Of a DNA stretch of 64,000 nucleotides, positions 61,603 to 64,000 are shown piece by piece. Numbering within the stretch: position 1 is the stretch's first letter; every line of letters starts with the position of its first letter. Source of the stretch: Aquibium pacificus (GTDB taxonomy: Bacteria > Pseudomonadota > Alphaproteobacteria > Rhizobiales > Rhizobiaceae); contig NZ_JBDPGJ010000003.1 of NCBI RefSeq assembly GCF_040839445.1, positions 310,001 through 374,000 of the forward strand, given 5' to 3'. Below the pieces are notes generated by a model. That model had not been told where the DNA came from. It saw only the letters and a program-made list of their open reading frames with translations, and did not search any database. The translations under genes and the position numbers were made by a program.

Positions 61603-62117
61603 ACGCCGGAACTCGCCTTCGTCGGGTCGAGCCGGTCGGTTTCATCGCCTCTGAGCGCGTGGAAGCCGAGCCAGAGATAGCGGAGAATGCTGGCCACGAC
61701 GAAGACGATGTAGATCGAGAAAAGCCAGTCGAAGCGTATCTTGAGATAGGCGGTGCTCTCGACCTTCATGAAGGTGACGTAATCGAGGACGGCCGGGAAC
61801 GACATGCCATAGAGCACGATCAGTGCCGCGGCCGATACCAGCGTCATTGCGCGCCGCGTGCGGGGCCCGACCCCGCCATAGATCAGGTCGAAGCGGATCT
61901 CCTCCTCCTCGCGCACGACGAAGGCCGCGCCGAAGAGCACGATCCAGATCCACAGGACGACGCTGATCTCGTTGGTCCAGCCGATCGGCAGGTTGAGAAC
62001 GTAGCGGAACGTGATCTGGAGCAGGAAGGCAGCGAACATCGCAACGAGCATCGCCGCGAGCAGGTTTTCGGCCCTCCGGTAGAGCCATGCGCCGAGGGGC
62101 GCCCATCCGCTGGCCAT
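61599..62117 (-). CDS. dctQ: TRAP transporter small membrane subunit
   Basis: A 172-residue protein with four spans (LLAAMLVAMFAAFLLQITF, WTNEISVVLWIWIVLFGAAFVV, LVSAAALIVLYGMSFP, IYIVFVVASILRYLWLG). The arrangement and the WTNEIS motif mark DctQ. The gene lies between dctP (67 bases upstream) and dctM, with an ATGA overlap on dctM. Confidence 0.93.
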   Translation of the reverse strand: MASGWAPLGAWLYRRAENLLAAMLVAMFAAFLLQITFRYVLNLPIGWTNEISVVLWIWIVLFGAAFVVREEEEIRFDLIYGGVGPRTRRAMTLVSAAALIVLYGMSFPAVLDYVTFMKVESTAYLKIRFDWLFSIYIVFVVASILRYLWLGFHALRGDETDRLDPTKASSGV

Positions 62118-62183
62118 CAGGTCATCCTCCGGAGAAAGTGCCGCCGGAAGATCTGCTTCCGGCGGCGGCGGCCGCGTCGAACC

Positions 62184-63170
62184 TCAGAGGGCGTTTATCT
62201 TGTCGACCATGCCGGCAGGCCACGCCTTGGCCTGTTCGGAAGCGAGATACTTGTCCTGCACGTGCTTGCGGAAGGCGGCGACGTCCGGCTCGTAGATATT
62301 CAGGCCCTTGGACTTGAAACTTTCCGCCAGTTCCTTCTCGCGGGCGAGGTGCTTCTCGGTAGAGAAGTCGATGGCCTTGTCGGCGGCGGCCTGGAACGTC
62401 GCCTGCTTCTCCGCGCCCATGTCGTCCCACACCTTCTTGGAAACGGAGAGCAGGTCGTAGCCGACGAGGTGCGAGGTCAGCACGATCTGGCTCATCACCT
62501 CGTAGAACTTCATGTTCTCGACGTTCGGGAGCGGGTTGTCCTGTCCGTCGATCGCCCCGGTCTGCAGGCCGGTATAGACCTCTGCATAGGCCATCGGAGT
62601 GGGATTCGCCCCGAGCGCCTCGCCGAGGAACTGCCAAGCGTCGCCGCCGGGCATGCGCAGCTTGATGCCCGCCATGTCGGCCGGCGTCTTGATCTCCTTG
62701 TCGACCTTCAGGCCGACCTGGCGCACGCCGAAATAAGTCGGGCCGAGCACCTTCACGCCGAGCTGGTCTTCGGTCATCTGCTTCATCTCCGCACCGGCAT
62801 CCGAGGCGAAGAAGGCCTTGAGGTGCGCCGCGTCGCGGAAGAGGTAGCCGGCGGTAAGGATCGACCAGGCCGGTATCTGCTTGGAGATATCCTGCGGGGC
62901 GATGTTGCCCATCTCCAGGTTGCCCCGCTGAAGGGCCACGAGCTCGGTTCCCTGCTTGAACAGGTTGCCGCCATAGTAGCCTTCGAACGCGAAGTCGTTG
63001 GCGATCGCGTCGGAGAACATCTTCATCATCTCGGCGCGGATGTCCTGCTCCGAGAAGACCGCCGAGAAGCGCAGCTTCGGCTTGTCCTGCGCAAACACCG
63101 GAATGGCTGCGGTAGCGCCGATCGCGGCGGCGCCGGCAAGAAACGTTCTGCGGTTGGTCATGATATTCAT
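62184..63170 (-). CDS. dctP: TRAP transporter substrate-binding protein
   Basis: A 328-residue periplasmic protein. Signal: NRRTFLAGAAAIGATAAIPVFAQD, of twin-arginine-like form. The body has LELKAFFASD-like helices and the typical FGVRQVGLKVDKEIKTPADMAGIKLRMPG, which includes the Arg that binds the substrate carboxylate. KIRAEMMKMF and GYYGGNLFKQGTELVALQRG also fit DctP. The start is the first of two Mets near a GGAGGAAGACC site. Binding of quinate or shikimate is inferred from neighbouring genes. Confidence 0.93.
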   Translation of the reverse strand: MNIMTNRRTFLAGAAAIGATAAIPVFAQDKPKLRFSAVFSEQDIRAEMMKMFSDAIANDFAFEGYYGGNLFKQGTELVALQRGNLEMGNIAPQDISKQIPAWSILTAGYLFRDAAHLKAFFASDAGAEMKQMTEDQLGVKVLGPTYFGVRQVGLKVDKEIKTPADMAGIKLRMPGGDAWQFLGEALGANPTPMAYAEVYTGLQTGAIDGQDNPLPNVENMKFYEVMSQIVLTSHLVGYDLLSVSKKVWDDMGAEKQATFQAAADKAIDFSTEKHLAREKELAESFKSKGLNIYEPDVAAFRKHVQDKYLASEQAKAWPAGMVDKINAL

Positions 63171-63330
63171 AGGTCTTCCTCCCTGGTTGATCGTCAAAAA
63201 GCGGTGATCCTCGCCTCGACCCTTTCCGGCAGCTTTGCGGAACGCGGGCATGCGAGATTCTTCGTACGCGGGCAGATGTGCCGGGCTTCCAGTGCGGGAG
63301 CCGAGAAGGGCGGTGGTGCCACGCGCGTCG

Positions 63331-64000
63331 TCATGCCGCCGCCTCGAAGTGTCTCTCCATGGCCGAAAGGTCCGCGGCGCGCCCGGTGAAGAGTTCGAAG
63401 GCGCGCGCGGCCTGCCCGATGGCCATGCCGATTCCGGGCAGGGTGCGACAACCCAGAGCCTGCGCCTGCCGCAGGAGCTCTGTCTCCTGCGGAAAATAGA
63501 TGACGTCCGACACCCACTGCGACGAATGAAGATGCCGCGTGTCGAACGGCGTTCCGGGGAACTTCGCCATACCGACGGGGGTGGTGTTGACGACGCCGTC
63601 GGCGTCGGCCAGTGCGGTCCCGATGTCGGCGACGGCGAGCGCGGAGATGCCGGCGCCCCCGAGACGCGCGGCGAGGGTCCGTGCCCGGGAGACGTCGGCA
63701 TCCACTATCGAGATGCGGCGCGCGCCGAGCGCCACCAGCGCGTAGGAGACCGCGGATCCGGCGCCGCCCGCGCCGACCAACACCACATGGCCGAGCGCCG
63801 CACCCGACATCGCGGCACGGAAGCTCTCTGCGTAACCCCAGCAGTCGGTGTTGTGACCGGTACGCCGCTGCCCGAACACCACGGTATTGACCGCGCCGAT
63901 CGCAGTGGCGTCCGCGTCGATCACGTCGAGAAGCGGCATGACGCTCTGCTTGAACGGGTAGGTGATGTTGAGGCCGTGGAAGCCGAACAGCGCCGCCGCG
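63331..64000 (-). CDS. aroE: Shikimate/quinate dehydrogenase, partial (5' end outside window)
   Basis: About 222 C-terminal residues are visible and the gene runs off the right edge. It starts in-window with FHGLNITYPFKQSV, the substrate loop with the catalytic Lys. The VLVGAGGAGSAVSYALVALGARRISIVDAD nucleotide fold and the GIGMAIGQAARAFELFTG end follow. With the downstream TRAP, aroQ and quiC genes it would oxidise quinate or shikimate. NAD or NADP preference cannot be fixed without the full protein, though VDAD after the fold favours NAD. Confidence 0.9.
   Translation of the reverse strand, partial: AAALFGFHGLNITYPFKQSVMPLLDVIDADATAIGAVNTVVFGQRRTGHNTDCWGYAESFRAAMSGAALGHVVLVGAGGAGSAVSYALVALGARRISIVDADVSRARTLAARLGGAGISALAVADIGTALADADGVVNTTPVGMAKFPGTPFDTRHLHSSQWVSDVIYFPQETELLRQAQALGCRTLPGIGMAIGQAARAFELFTGRAADLSAMERHFEAAA

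Noticed and set aside
59965..63389. Two very long plus-strand frames opposite the TRAP and aroQ genes
   Set aside because: Their composition (runs of Asp, Arg, His, Gln) is the mirror of the membrane-protein genes on the other strand, and no motif or start supports them.

Overview
The window is GC-rich DNA that most resembles an alphaproteobacterium of the order Hyphomicrobiales (Rhizobiales), possibly near Mesorhizobium, Aminobacter or Nitratireductor. The reasons are family-level: HWE histidine kinase, DUF982, DUF1127 and DUF2924 proteins, YcaO/TfuA pairs, class III cyclases with TPR domains, and a ROSE-type RNA thermometer ahead of an hsp20 gene. No tRNA, rRNA or CRISPR array was recognised. 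I cannot name the species or say whether this is chromosome or megaplasmid.

Layout. 1-0.5 kb: a partial second copy of an hsp20-linked gene, directly repeated at 57.0-57.5 kb. 0.7-3.2 kb: serine resolvase and an HWE kinase/receiver pair. 3.4-7.5 kb: phage packaging remnant (ParB-DNA methyltransferase carrying an intein, three small coupled phage genes, P27 small terminase). 7.5-12.4 kb: a row of small exported Cys-rich proteins, closed by a second, frameshifted copy of the small terminase. 12.4-18.1 kb: DUF982 genes, a lone receiver, an HMCES/YedK protein and two convergent TadG-like proteins. 18.4-20.6 kb: an IS3-type element broken by an IS4-type element. 21-28.2 kb: LysR regulator, cyclase-TPR protein, subtilase, and the convergent operon unknown-YcaO-TfuA. 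28.4-33.6 kb: IS66 and IS30-like debris, decayed EAL and nuclease genes, small exported proteins. 33.6-49.5 kb: a redox/detoxification region (MaoC, two flavoproteins, OsmC, BTAD-ATPase regulator, DUF4242, MFS, TetR/metallo-hydrolase, SnoaL proteins, nitronate monooxygenase, serine hydrolase/GlxA regulator). 49.5-54.2 kb: an integrated element with a chained four-gene recombinase module, broken replication genes and a GGTAACC repeat cluster. 54.4-57.5 kb: membrane cyclase, then RpoH-type promoter, ROSE leader, hsp20 and the intact linked gene. 58.0-64.0 kb: an apparent quinate/shikimate uptake and catabolism operon (aroE, TRAP dctP-dctQ-dctM, aroQ, 3-dehydroshikimate dehydratase).

How the parts work together. 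The right end is ordinary metabolism: uptake of a cyclohexane carboxylate, oxidation, dehydration to dehydroshikimate and on to protocatechuate. The middle is accessory DNA that has been rearranged repeatedly. Duplicated segments (hsp20-linked gene, small terminase, resolvase 5' end), nested insertion sequences and at least five genes broken by single frameshifts show this. The best candidate for an undescribed system is the cluster at 22.4-28.2 kb. There a YcaO/TfuA peptide-backbone-modification pair is coupled to a Cys-free 287-residue protein with an internal GTIxSFT repeat, and faces a secreted-type subtilase coupled to a cyclase. The other notable item is the methyltransferase intein.
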